Assembly: GCA_049969935.1 (NCBI GenBank)
Contig: JBMFNX010000041.1
Span: 1 to 9,782 of the forward strand
Reading direction: 5' to 3'
Source: JACIWG01 sp049969935
Lineage (GTDB): Archaea > Thermoproteota > Nitrososphaeria > JACIWG01
Length of the DNA: 9,782 nt
Positions 1-5,921 of this stretch are shown piece after piece (position 1 is the stretch's first letter; the number at the start of each line of letters is the position of its first letter). A program made the position numbers and the translations under genes. The notes beneath the pieces were generated by a model. It saw nothing but the letters and a program-made list of their open reading frames with translations. It made no database searches and was not told where the DNA came from.

Positions 1-57
1 TATGCCGGTAGGCTTATCCATATGACCTCCATTAGGAGGAAGCTTCCACTTAGTCAT
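1..57 (-). CDS. 5' end of an unrecognised gene, running off the left edge
   Basis: A minus-strand reading frame opens with ATG at 57-55 and stays open to the window edge, giving 19 residues (MTKWKLPPNGGHMDKPTGI). A second in-frame ATG at 21-19 has a strong Shine-Dalgarno, GGAGGT at 30-25, but only 3 nt before the start, so either ATG could be used. The frame also extends upstream to an ATG at 147-145, but that lies upstream of the predicted transcription start and is unlikely. Support for a real gene comes from the promoter-like element at 129-146, the shared TTACGT box pair in the leader, and the strand being that of most genes here. I do not recognise the protein. It would lie downstream of the dehydrogenase/UROD operon and might belong to the same pathway. 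Confidence 0.4.
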   Translation of the reverse strand, partial: MTKWKLPPNGGHMDKPTGI

Positions 58-83
58 AAACCCCACGAGAAAGCTGTCTCTAT

Positions 84-110
84 TACGTAATAAAAAGGTT
101 GTGGACGTAA
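84..110 (-). promoter_or_regulatory. Paired TTACGT boxes, candidate operator of the left-edge gene
   Basis: On the minus strand TTACGTC (110-104) is followed after exactly 13 nt by TTACGTA (90-84). The second box is the centre of a perfect palindrome, TATTACGTAATA, at 81-92. The pair begins about where transcription should start from the TATA-like element at 131-140. The same pair with the same 13-nt spacing occurs at 4914-4940 over the aminotransferase promoter. This suggests that one DNA-binding regulator controls both genes; the regulator itself is not identified. Confidence 0.5.
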
Positions 111-119
111 AACCGGTTG

Positions 120-130
120 AAAAATAAAAA
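120..130 (-). terminator. U-rich tract downstream of the UROD-like gene
   Basis: The transcript would read UUUUUAUUUUU about 65 nt after the UROD-like stop codon. Archaeal RNA polymerase commonly terminates at such U tracts without a hairpin. It overlaps the start region of the next promoter, so it may simply be AT-rich promoter DNA. Confidence 0.25.
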
Positions 131-146
131 TTTTTTAAACTTTTCA
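129..146 (-). promoter_or_regulatory. BRE/TATA-like promoter of the left-edge gene
   Basis: The minus strand reads GAAAA immediately followed by GTTTAAAAAA, which matches the archaeal pattern of a purine-rich BRE next to an AT-rich TATA box. Transcription would start near 110, giving a leader of about 50 nt to ATG 57. The region is very AT-rich, so a chance match is possible. Confidence 0.4.
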
Positions 147-194
147 TTCATAAAATTATATTTAATAGCAGAAATTTTTTAGTAAAAACTAAAC

Positions 195-1430
195 TTATGT
201 CAAAGGTGAAGTACACCCTCCACTATATTGGTATGAAGTATGTGACGATAAGCTTCCACCTGATCTAAACCTCTTCCACACACCTATCATATATTCTATA
301 TTTTCCCATGGGAAATGCTCTTCTAAAGTATCTATTGCAGATAATATTAGGCCGCCACTGTTTTGATATAATTTTAGGACATTTAAAACTGCCTCCTCTA
401 TCTGCCTTCTTGTACCTAATCCTATTATTATTGGAGCGTTAACGCCACCCCACAGGCAAATTCTTCCCTCAACCTCATTCTTTAATTTTGTTAGGTCTAC
501 GTTTCCTTGCACGGGATCAGGACCGAAGAGTATGTCAATCGACAATTCCTTGAACATTCCAACCAAAGGCATGAAATTTGATGTCATTATGTAGCAGAAT
601 TTTGTTCCATGATGGTGTGTGATTTCAATCAATTCTTTAACTCTTGGCGCTATAAACTTTTTATAAAATGTAGGCGTCCAAAAGAGTGTGTTTTCATACC
701 AACCCCTATAGCAGATTATGTCAAGTTTACAATTTCCTAACAATGTGCTTAAATACTGTTTGTTCAATTTCAGTAGAACATCTAAAATTTTTTCTAGGAG
801 AGTAGGATTTCTGTAAGGTAAAAGCATCATATTTTCTATGCCACAGACCCATGCTAGAGCATCTCCTAGAAAGAAAGTGTTATCCTTTTCTGTAACATTG
901 AAATTGTTTATTACAGGAAGCTCATTTTCATCAGCAAATTTCTTGATCCGCTCATAATGTTCTAAAAATTTTTGCAGCTCAAGGTCTGACATGCTTCTAA
1001 ATAAGGTTGAAAATGCTCTTACATCATCTTCATTCTCTATCAAGTATTTTCTTGTCCTAGCCCTTGGAGCCTGGAAGTCGTCGAAGAGCGGAGCTTCTAA
1101 GCCGTGGGGCCAGTCTCTGGTTAATCGGATCACCTTAGTTAGTTTACCATTAGGGGTATCATATTCTTTAACAAGAACCTCTTCCCCCCAAAGTTTTTTA
1201 TGAAAAGTTCTGGCCTTCACCTCGTTTGAAATCAGCCAACAGGGAAACTTGAGCTCGACAACAGGGTCAAGGCCTAACTGGATTTCATCATAAACTCTAT
1301 CTATTTCATCTTTCCACTTCCTATTTTTGTCCCTTAGGAAATTACGTAAAGCCCATCTTAATGTTAATGGTATGTAATCGACATCCTCGTAATTCACAGC
1401 ATTTAATATCCTCTCCCTATGAGAAAGCAT
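195..1430 (-). CDS. Uroporphyrinogen-decarboxylase-fold protein of unknown substrate
   Basis: This 411-residue protein has the UROD/MtaA-type TIM-barrel layout. It opens with SHRERILNAVNYEDVDYIP, the usual family start. Later come a conserved late-barrel block (LFGPDPVQGNVDL, 301-313) and a GGV strand (328-330). Biosynthetic UROD is unlikely, given the sugar-catabolic neighbours and absence of other haem genes. Corrinoid methyltransferases of this fold bind zinc through H-x-C plus a later Cys. Here the equivalent stretch appears to be HHHG (272-275), and the usual late 'GC' site reads SAIDTLEEHF (364-373), so that site looks absent or altered. The last ~24 residues form a Ser/Gly/Thr-rich tail with no resemblance to the family. 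ATG 1430 is 4 nt after the dehydrogenase stop, so the two are co-transcribed. Fold assignment is firm; the reaction is unknown. Confidence 0.85.
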   Translation of the reverse strand: MLSHRERILNAVNYEDVDYIPLTLRWALRNFLRDKNRKWKDEIDRVYDEIQLGLDPVVELKFPCWLISNEVKARTFHKKLWGEEVLVKEYDTPNGKLTKVIRLTRDWPHGLEAPLFDDFQAPRARTRKYLIENEDDVRAFSTLFRSMSDLELQKFLEHYERIKKFADENELPVINNFNVTEKDNTFFLGDALAWVCGIENMMLLPYRNPTLLEKILDVLLKLNKQYLSTLLGNCKLDIICYRGWYENTLFWTPTFYKKFIAPRVKELIEITHHHGTKFCYIMTSNFMPLVGMFKELSIDILFGPDPVQGNVDLTKLKNEVEGRICLWGGVNAPIIIGLGTRRQIEEAVLNVLKLYQNSGGLILSAIDTLEEHFPWENIEYMIGVWKRFRSGGSLSSHTSYQYSGGCTSPLT

Positions 1431-1434
1431 ACTC

Positions 1435-2607
1435 TCACGGAGAAATTACTACCTTTAGACACCTTTTACTTAACGCGGTTTCTAAAGCCTTCTCCACATG
1501 CTCAAGTTTAAATTTATGCGTAACTATATTGCCTATCTTCATCACATCCTTGTATCGGTTTAATATATTAAGCGCTCTTCCATAATCCTGATATGGTGCA
1601 CCATTTACACCTATAATTCTAGCACCCTTACCAACTATGTGTATTGTGGGATTTATTGATACTGTACCAACATCCGCAAACGAGCCAACCAATAAATATG
1701 TTCCACCCACCCTAAGCATTTCTAAACCCTCGAGAAACGCGCTGGGATTGCCAGTGCATTCGAAGACGACGTCACCACCCCTTTTATTTGTTATATTAAG
1801 AACTTCTTTAACACGCATACCAGCATCAGAAACATTCACTATTTCATCAGCAAAATCCATTTCCCTTATTAGCTTCTCTCTATACCTATCTGACTCCGAA
1901 CCGGTGCCAACCATAATTATTTTTGAGGCACCACCTACTTTAGCTAAGAAAGCATGTAAGGCACCTATTGGGCCAAGACCTTGTATTACAATCGTGTCGC
2001 CTATGCTGAAGCCACCGACGTCTACTGCGGAGGTTGGAAGAAAAGCTTTGACCATAGCCGCTAAGGCCACAGCCAACGGCTCCGTTAAAACAGCGATATC
2101 TGGTGAAAGGGAGGATGGAACCTTGAATACATAAACGTTTGGAAGCAGGTACATGTATTCTGACCACCCTCCAAGTAGGTATGGTGGATTCTTACAAGAC
2201 AATGATGTACCATATCCAGTTTTATTTTCACACCATGGGTAACCGTAAGAATTTTTACAGACATAGCATTTTCCACAGTAGACGTCGCATACAGGAACTA
2301 TAACGTCACCCTTCCTTAACAGTTCACCATTCGATTCCATGACAGACGCCGCTTTTTCACCTATCTCTTCTATAATACCTACATTTTCGTGACCAGGTAT
2401 AAGGGGGAAGGGGATGGGTTTGAATTCATCAACATAGTATGTGTCGAGAACCCTTTCACCTTTATACATATGCTGGTCTGTCCCACATATTCCAGAATAG
2501 ATTATTTTCACCAACGCTGTGTCCTCTTTCACTTCTGGAACCTGAAACTCTCTTAACTCGATTCGGCCAGGAGCGGTTAAAACGGCCGAGCGACTAAATT
2601 TTGGCAT
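1435..2607 (-). CDS. Zinc-dependent medium-chain alcohol/polyol dehydrogenase
   Basis: A 390-residue MDR-family enzyme expected to oxidise a secondary alcohol, such as a polyol, sugar or cyclitol hydroxyl, with NAD(P)+ in the cytoplasm. Catalytic zinc ligands are visible as C41 (GICGTD) and H73-E74 (PGHEN). The structural zinc loop is C111-x2-C114-x2-C117-x8-C126. The Rossmann domain has GLGPIG near residues 215-220, and the typical FECTGNP motif follows. It is longer than the usual ~345 residues, mainly through insertions before the GHE motif and around residues 85-100. It is the first gene of an operon with the UROD-like gene. ATG 2607 lies about 28 nt from a TATA box centre, consistent with a leaderless message. 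Related folds include sorbitol, threonine and deoxy-scyllo-inosamine dehydrogenases; the sequence alone does not choose among them. Confidence 0.9.
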   Translation of the reverse strand: MPKFSRSAVLTAPGRIELREFQVPEVKEDTALVKIIYSGICGTDQHMYKGERVLDTYYVDEFKPIPFPLIPGHENVGIIEEIGEKAASVMESNGELLRKGDVIVPVCDVYCGKCYVCKNSYGYPWCENKTGYGTSLSCKNPPYLLGGWSEYMYLLPNVYVFKVPSSLSPDIAVLTEPLAVALAAMVKAFLPTSAVDVGGFSIGDTIVIQGLGPIGALHAFLAKVGGASKIIMVGTGSESDRYREKLIREMDFADEIVNVSDAGMRVKEVLNITNKRGGDVVFECTGNPSAFLEGLEMLRVGGTYLLVGSFADVGTVSINPTIHIVGKGARIIGVNGAPYQDYGRALNILNRYKDVMKIGNIVTHKFKLEHVEKALETALSKRCLKVVISP

Positions 2608-2630
2608 ATAAATTCAACTTCCTAGAAAAG

Positions 2631-2659
2631 GATATAAATTCTAATAAACATTTCCTAAA
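2631..2659 (-). promoter_or_regulatory. Promoter of the dehydrogenase/UROD-like operon
   Basis: Two TATA candidates are visible on the minus strand. TTTATATC at 2638-2631 is centred about 28 nt from ATG 2607 and would give a leaderless mRNA. TTTATTAG at 2648-2641, with the BRE-like TTTAGGAAA just upstream (2659-2651), would give a leader of about 12 nt. An AGGAAG stretch at 2623-2618 could act as a weak ribosome binding site in the second case. Confidence 0.5.
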
Positions 2660-2695
2660 TAATTCATCATCTTTAGTGCAAGAATTTTTAGGAAA
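2651..2695. repeat. 9-bp inverted repeat in the divergent promoter region
   Basis: TTTCCTAAA at 2651-2659 is the exact reverse complement of TTTAGGAAA at 2687-2695, separated by 27 bp. Each arm sits at the BRE position of one divergent promoter: the dehydrogenase operon to the left and the isomerase to the right. The repeat could be two BREs facing outward or a shared binding site for a regulator of both units. Confidence 0.5.
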
Positions 2696-2715
2696 ACTTA
2701 AATAATGTTTATAAA
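2689..2715 (+). promoter_or_regulatory. Promoter of the isomerase gene
   Basis: TAGGAAAACTTAAATA at 2689-2704 is a strong archaeal BRE plus TATA box. Transcription would start near 2727, just before the Shine-Dalgarno. A second TATA candidate, TTTATAAA at 2708-2715, would start transcription near 2738. The first matches the promoters of the binding protein and the Gfo/Idh gene most closely. Confidence 0.55.
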
Positions 2716-2727
2716 AAAATGTAGTTT

Positions 2728-2733
2728 GGTGAG
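2728..2733 (+). promoter_or_regulatory. Ribosome binding site that supports the TTG start
   Basis: GGTGAG lies 8 nt upstream of TTG 2742 and fits the GGAGGTGA consensus. The frame is closed by a TGA at 2730-2732, so no earlier start is possible. The next in-frame ATG is at 2757 and would remove the first beta strand. Confidence 0.5.
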
Positions 2734-2741
2734 AAAAACTT

Positions 2742-3689
2742 TTGCAATTGGGTATAATGCTGGAAGCATTTAAGCATATGCCCTTAAACAAGGTTTTAGA
2801 AAAAATATCGAAAATAGGATATGGGGGTGTTGAATTTTTCGTCAGCAAAGAAAATGTGCATATAAACCTGGATTCATTTAATGAAGAAAGTGCAAGAGAA
2901 TTGAAGAATATAATGAAATACTATGATGTTAAGCCATTTAGCGTATGTAACAGCCATGAAGCCCAGTTGATCCTGGGCCCCCATGATAAAACCACAGACC
3001 ACCTTTTTAGGGGCGCAGTTGGAGAAAAGATAAGTTATGGGATAAAAAGAATAAAGAGGACGATTGAGATAGCGAACATGTTAGACGTTTCAGTAGTAAC
3101 AGTCTTCACTGGTTCACCTGAGTGGGGGAAATGGTATCCATTTCCTGATTTAAACGCCGAAATTTGGGAAGAATATTTCAAAATATTTGCTGAACGCTGG
3201 TCACCACTGCTAGATTATGCGAGCCAATACAATGTAAAGCTTGCGTTTGAAGGGGAACCTGGAAACCTAAATTATAACCTTGAAAACACTCTAAAACTGT
3301 TAAAGGCCGTTGACAATTATCCAAGCCTAGGAATATGCTATGATCCGTCACATATTCTATGGCAGGATATAGACCCAATAGAATACATATATGAAGTTGG
3401 TTCACGAATTTTCAATGTACACATAAAGGATGTTGAAGTGTTAAATTTTAGGAAAAGTAGGACTGGATTAATGTCTTCTGAGCCGATGAACACTAAGTTT
3501 AGAACATTCCGCTTTAGAGCGCCAGGCTGGGGAGACATTCCATGGAAAAAGGTGATAAGTGCACTCTACGAGATTAACTACAGAGGCGCATTTATAGTAG
3601 AGTTAGAGGATCCACTTATCCCTCTCGAAAGAGGGTTGGAGATAGGCTACAAGTATATTAAAGAAATGCTTTCCGCATTTTATGAATAA
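2742..3689 (+). CDS. Sugar phosphate isomerase/epimerase-type TIM-barrel protein (xylose isomerase-like)
   Basis: This 315-residue cytoplasmic protein belongs to the AP-endonuclease-2/xylose-isomerase-like superfamily, whose members isomerise, epimerise, dehydrate or cleave keto sugars and inososes using a divalent metal. Expected metal ligands are in order: E170/E172 (FEGEP), D201 and H204 (YDPSH), H227 (NVHIKD) and E287 (VELED). The N-terminus LGIMLEAF is the usual first strand, which supports the TTG start despite its rarity. It is the only complete plus-strand gene. It is transcribed divergently from the dehydrogenase operon and converges on the aminotransferase. IolE-type inosose dehydratases, tagatose/psicose 3-epimerases and 3-keto-glycoside lyases share this fold. 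Family is confident; substrate and reaction type are open. Confidence 0.9.
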   Translation: MQLGIMLEAFKHMPLNKVLEKISKIGYGGVEFFVSKENVHINLDSFNEESARELKNIMKYYDVKPFSVCNSHEAQLILGPHDKTTDHLFRGAVGEKISYGIKRIKRTIEIANMLDVSVVTVFTGSPEWGKWYPFPDLNAEIWEEYFKIFAERWSPLLDYASQYNVKLAFEGEPGNLNYNLENTLKLLKAVDNYPSLGICYDPSHILWQDIDPIEYIYEVGSRIFNVHIKDVEVLNFRKSRTGLMSSEPMNTKFRTFRFRAPGWGDIPWKKVISALYEINYRGAFIVELEDPLIPLERGLEIGYKYIKEMLSAFYE

Positions 3690-3700
3690 AAATTATAATT

Positions 3701-4912
3701 TTATGCTAGAAGATCTTTTGCCACTTTATGCAACCCTTTTACGATCGTGTCAACATCATAGTCTGTAAGCAGTGGGCTGATGTCTAGGTGTACTGCGCGG
3801 GTTATTAAGTTTAATGTCTTAGGCGCAACCCTTTCATCCTTTGGGCTATCGTAATAATGCTGCCAGTGCAGGTAGACATGTCCGTCAGGTTTTCCCATTG
3901 TATAGATGAGCCAAGGATATCCTCCAGAGCTTGTGTAAATTTTCTCTTCCTGTAATCGGCTAACAAACTTTTGTGCCTTAACAGCGTTTTCGAGAAAGAA
4001 AACTAAGCAGACACAGGTGTCGCCATCTGGGTCGTTTTCTTTCCTCAACTCTATACCTTTTATGTCGGAAATACCGTTCTTGATCTCCTTCCACCTCTTC
4101 CTCATTGTAGCTATAATCGTGTCCAGTTTTTTAAGCTGCTCAATTAATATTGCTGACTGCAACTCTGTTATCCTATAATTGTATCCGGGAACAGGCTTCT
4201 CTGTAAGAATATTTCTATAAATGGGCCTCCAAATTGCTCCAGCATCATGTATCATGATAGAACGTTGATACAGGATGTTATCATTTGTAGTTATAGCACC
4301 ACCCTCTCCCGCAGTAATATTCTTGTTAAGCTGGAAACTGTGGGTTCCAATATGACCTATGGAACCAAGCCTCCTTCCACGATAACTTCCTCCAACAGCC
4401 TGAGCACAATCTTCTAGGAGAAAGAGATTTTTTTCGTTTGCAATCTTATATAGTTCATTAAGATTAGCTGGTGCACCTCGCATGTGAACTGCCATAATCA
4501 CTTTCGTCTTGTTAGTGATCTTAGAGGATACATCTTCAGGGTCCAAGGTTAGTGATTCATCAACCTCCGCTATAACGGGCTTCGCACCGCATGCGACTAC
4601 AGCAGCGGGACAAGAAACCCAAGCATATGCTGGGACAATCACCTCATCGCCTTCGCCCACACCTAAGGCTTTAAGGGCAACATGTAATGCAGCCGAACCA
4701 GAGGAGACAGCTAGTGCATAGGTTGTTCCAATATATTTTGCGAAGCTTTTTTCAAACTCTCCAGTTTTGTCCAAAAATCTTGGACCGTAAAATCTGAACG
4801 GAGACTGGGCTTTAATAACGTCACTTACAGCTTTAAGTTCTTCTTCACCGTATGCTGTGCCTCCAGGGTACATTGGAGGTAATGGATTTTTCCTTATCGC
4901 CAAAAATCTCAC
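3701..4912 (-). CDS. DegT/DnrJ/EryC1-family PLP aminotransferase acting on a keto sugar or inosose
   Basis: A 403-residue fold-type I PLP enzyme that transfers an amino group, usually from Gln or Glu, to a keto sugar or keto cyclitol, or does the reverse. Visible marks are SSGSAALH (70-77) for phosphate binding, D168 in LLEDCAQ for the pyridine nitrogen, the Schiff-base lysine K197 in SFQLNKNITAGEGG, and NYRITELQSAI (245-255). A Trp/Tyr/His-rich stretch at 331-355 probably lines the substrate pocket. The start is GTG 4912. The N-terminal LAI...PPMYPGGTAYGEEEL matches the start seen in scyllo-inosose-type members, so a later ATG (M14) would cut into the family region. It stands alone with its own promoter and palindromic operator. 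In this import locus it could remove an amino group from an amino sugar or cyclitol, or make one; direction is not shown. Confidence 0.9.
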   Translation of the reverse strand: MRFLAIRKNPLPPMYPGGTAYGEEELKAVSDVIKAQSPFRFYGPRFLDKTGEFEKSFAKYIGTTYALAVSSGSAALHVALKALGVGEGDEVIVPAYAWVSCPAAVVACGAKPVIAEVDESLTLDPEDVSSKITNKTKVIMAVHMRGAPANLNELYKIANEKNLFLLEDCAQAVGGSYRGRRLGSIGHIGTHSFQLNKNITAGEGGAITTNDNILYQRSIMIHDAGAIWRPIYRNILTEKPVPGYNYRITELQSAILIEQLKKLDTIIATMRKRWKEIKNGISDIKGIELRKENDPDGDTCVCLVFFLENAVKAQKFVSRLQEEKIYTSSGGYPWLIYTMGKPDGHVYLHWQHYYDSPKDERVAPKTLNLITRAVHLDISPLLTDYDVDTIVKGLHKVAKDLLA

Positions 4913-4913
4913 C

Positions 4914-4940
4914 TTACGTCAGAATTAAAATTCTTACGTA
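4914..4940. promoter_or_regulatory. Palindromic operator over the aminotransferase promoter
   Basis: TACGTCAGAATT (4915-4926), two bases, then AATTCTTACGTA (4929-4940) form a 26-bp palindrome with one mismatched pair. It fills the space between the TATA box and the GTG start and covers the expected transcription start, where an archaeal repressor would block polymerase. It also contains TTACGTC (4914-4920) and TTACGTA (4934-4940), 13 nt apart, the same pair seen at 84-110. Confidence 0.6.
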
Positions 4941-4947
4941 TATAAAA
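4939..4947 (-). promoter_or_regulatory. TATA box of the aminotransferase gene
   Basis: The minus strand reads TTTTATATA, centred about 31 nt upstream of GTG 4912. The predicted transcription start is near 4917, which leaves a leader of only a few bases and no room for a Shine-Dalgarno. Confidence 0.55.
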
Positions 4948-4999
4948 TTACCTTTATTTTAGCTTGAAAATAGTATCAAATTTTGTTATAAAATTGAAC

Positions 5000-5006
5000 A
5001 AAAAAA
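5000..5006 (-). terminator. U-rich terminator of the ABC importer operon
   Basis: A run of seven T on the minus strand lies about 70 nt after the second permease's stop codon and upstream of the aminotransferase promoter. This fits hairpin-independent archaeal termination and suggests the aminotransferase is transcribed separately. Confidence 0.4.
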
Positions 5007-5072
5007 TTTATAATATGAATATTGACTGCTAAGTTTCTGTAATATGTTAAATGATGCCGATAAAGGGAAAAC

Positions 5073-5918
5073 CTATCCTTTAACGATGCCGAAGACTATA
5101 CCTCTAACAATATACCTTCTCACAATCATGAACAGGGCTAGTACAGGTAATGCTGACATGACACCTGCAGCCGCTATCTTAGGCCAAGCTATCTCCCACT
5201 TTGAAACAGTAGCAAAAACACCTATGGTGACAGTTTGAGAATTATATGTCGATGTAAGTATTAGGGCATAGAGGAACTCGTTCCACGAGTAGAGGAAGGT
5301 GAATATGAAGACTACAAATATACTTGGTAAAAGTATCATTAAAGTTATCCTAAAAAACCCGCCAATTCTACTACATCCGTCTATTAATGGTGCTTCCTCC
5401 ATTGACTGCGGAAACTCATCAAAGAAGCCTTTCATGGTCCAGGTTGCGAAGGGGACACCGAAAGTGAGGTATGGTATTATTAAGCCGATCCACGTGTCAA
5501 TCAAATGTATACTGTTTAGGAACATGTAATAGGGAATTATCAAAATGAGCACTGGAAAAGATTTGAAGGCGGCAACTAGTATTGTTAACAACTCTTTTCT
5601 TTGCTTGGATAAAACTAGCTTTGATATGCTATAGCCCAGTAGTGTGCCAATTAACGTGGAAATGGAGGCGTTTCCCACACTGACAATAACACTATTTCTT
5701 ATCAATTCTGCAAAATGTCTCATGGTCAGGAGGTCGTAGTAATAGTCTAGGGTAGGGTATTGAGGTACAATTGTTGGAGGTATTCTAGACAACTCTACAG
5801 GAGTCTTAAAGGATGTTATGACATTCCAGTATATTGGTATGAGCACGAATATTGAAAAGGACACAAGTATACAATGTATGAGAAAACTTTTAAGCAATCG
5901 GGAAATTTTCGCCCTCAT
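5073..5918 (-). CDS. Carbohydrate ABC transporter permease, MalG/UgpE type
   Basis: A 281-residue inner subunit of a carbohydrate-uptake ABC importer (CUT1-like), with about six membrane helices; the first is at about 12-33. The cytoplasmic EAA loop that contacts the ATPase is at 173-192 (MEEAPLIDGCSRIGGFFRIT), with the invariant Gly of the motif at 181. The C-terminus RRYIVRGIVFGIVKG is the usual ending of MalG-type permeases, so the gene is complete. It begins 3 nt after the stop of the first permease, whose last codons carry its ribosome binding site. It is the last gene of the binding protein-permease-permease operon. No ATPase follows, so the partner must be encoded elsewhere. Confidence 0.93.
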   Translation of the reverse strand: MRAKISRLLKSFLIHCILVSFSIFVLIPIYWNVITSFKTPVELSRIPPTIVPQYPTLDYYYDLLTMRHFAELIRNSVIVSVGNASISTLIGTLLGYSISKLVLSKQRKELLTILVAAFKSFPVLILIIPYYMFLNSIHLIDTWIGLIIPYLTFGVPFATWTMKGFFDEFPQSMEEAPLIDGCSRIGGFFRITLMILLPSIFVVFIFTFLYSWNEFLYALILTSTYNSQTVTIGVFATVSKWEIAWPKIAAAGVMSALPVLALFMIVRRYIVRGIVFGIVKG

Positions 5919-5921
5919 AGC

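Noticed and set aside
1..90. Plus-strand open frame from the left edge to TAA at 88-90, as the 3' end of a gene
   Set aside because: It has about 29 residues with no recognisable feature. The minus-strand frame over the same bases has a promoter-like element, a leader motif shared with another gene and a ribosome binding site. I could not exclude it outright.
178..193. TTTAGT-AAAA-ACTAAA stem just after the UROD-like stop, as a hairpin terminator
   Set aside because: The stem has only six AT-rich pairs, and on the transcribed (minus) strand it is followed by A, not U. A factor-independent terminator would need the opposite.
1342..1349. TTACGTAA inside the UROD-like gene as a third operator
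   Set aside because: No second TTACGT box lies 20 bp to either side and it is inside coding sequence, so it is most likely chance.
991..2134. Plus-strand open frames inside the UROD-like and dehydrogenase genes
   Set aside because: They are antisense to well-supported coding regions, have no family resemblance and lack promoters or ribosome binding sites.
2661..2675. ATGATGA on the minus strand as a C box of a C/D-box small RNA
   Set aside because: No CTGA D box follows at a suitable distance and there is no paired C'/D' set.
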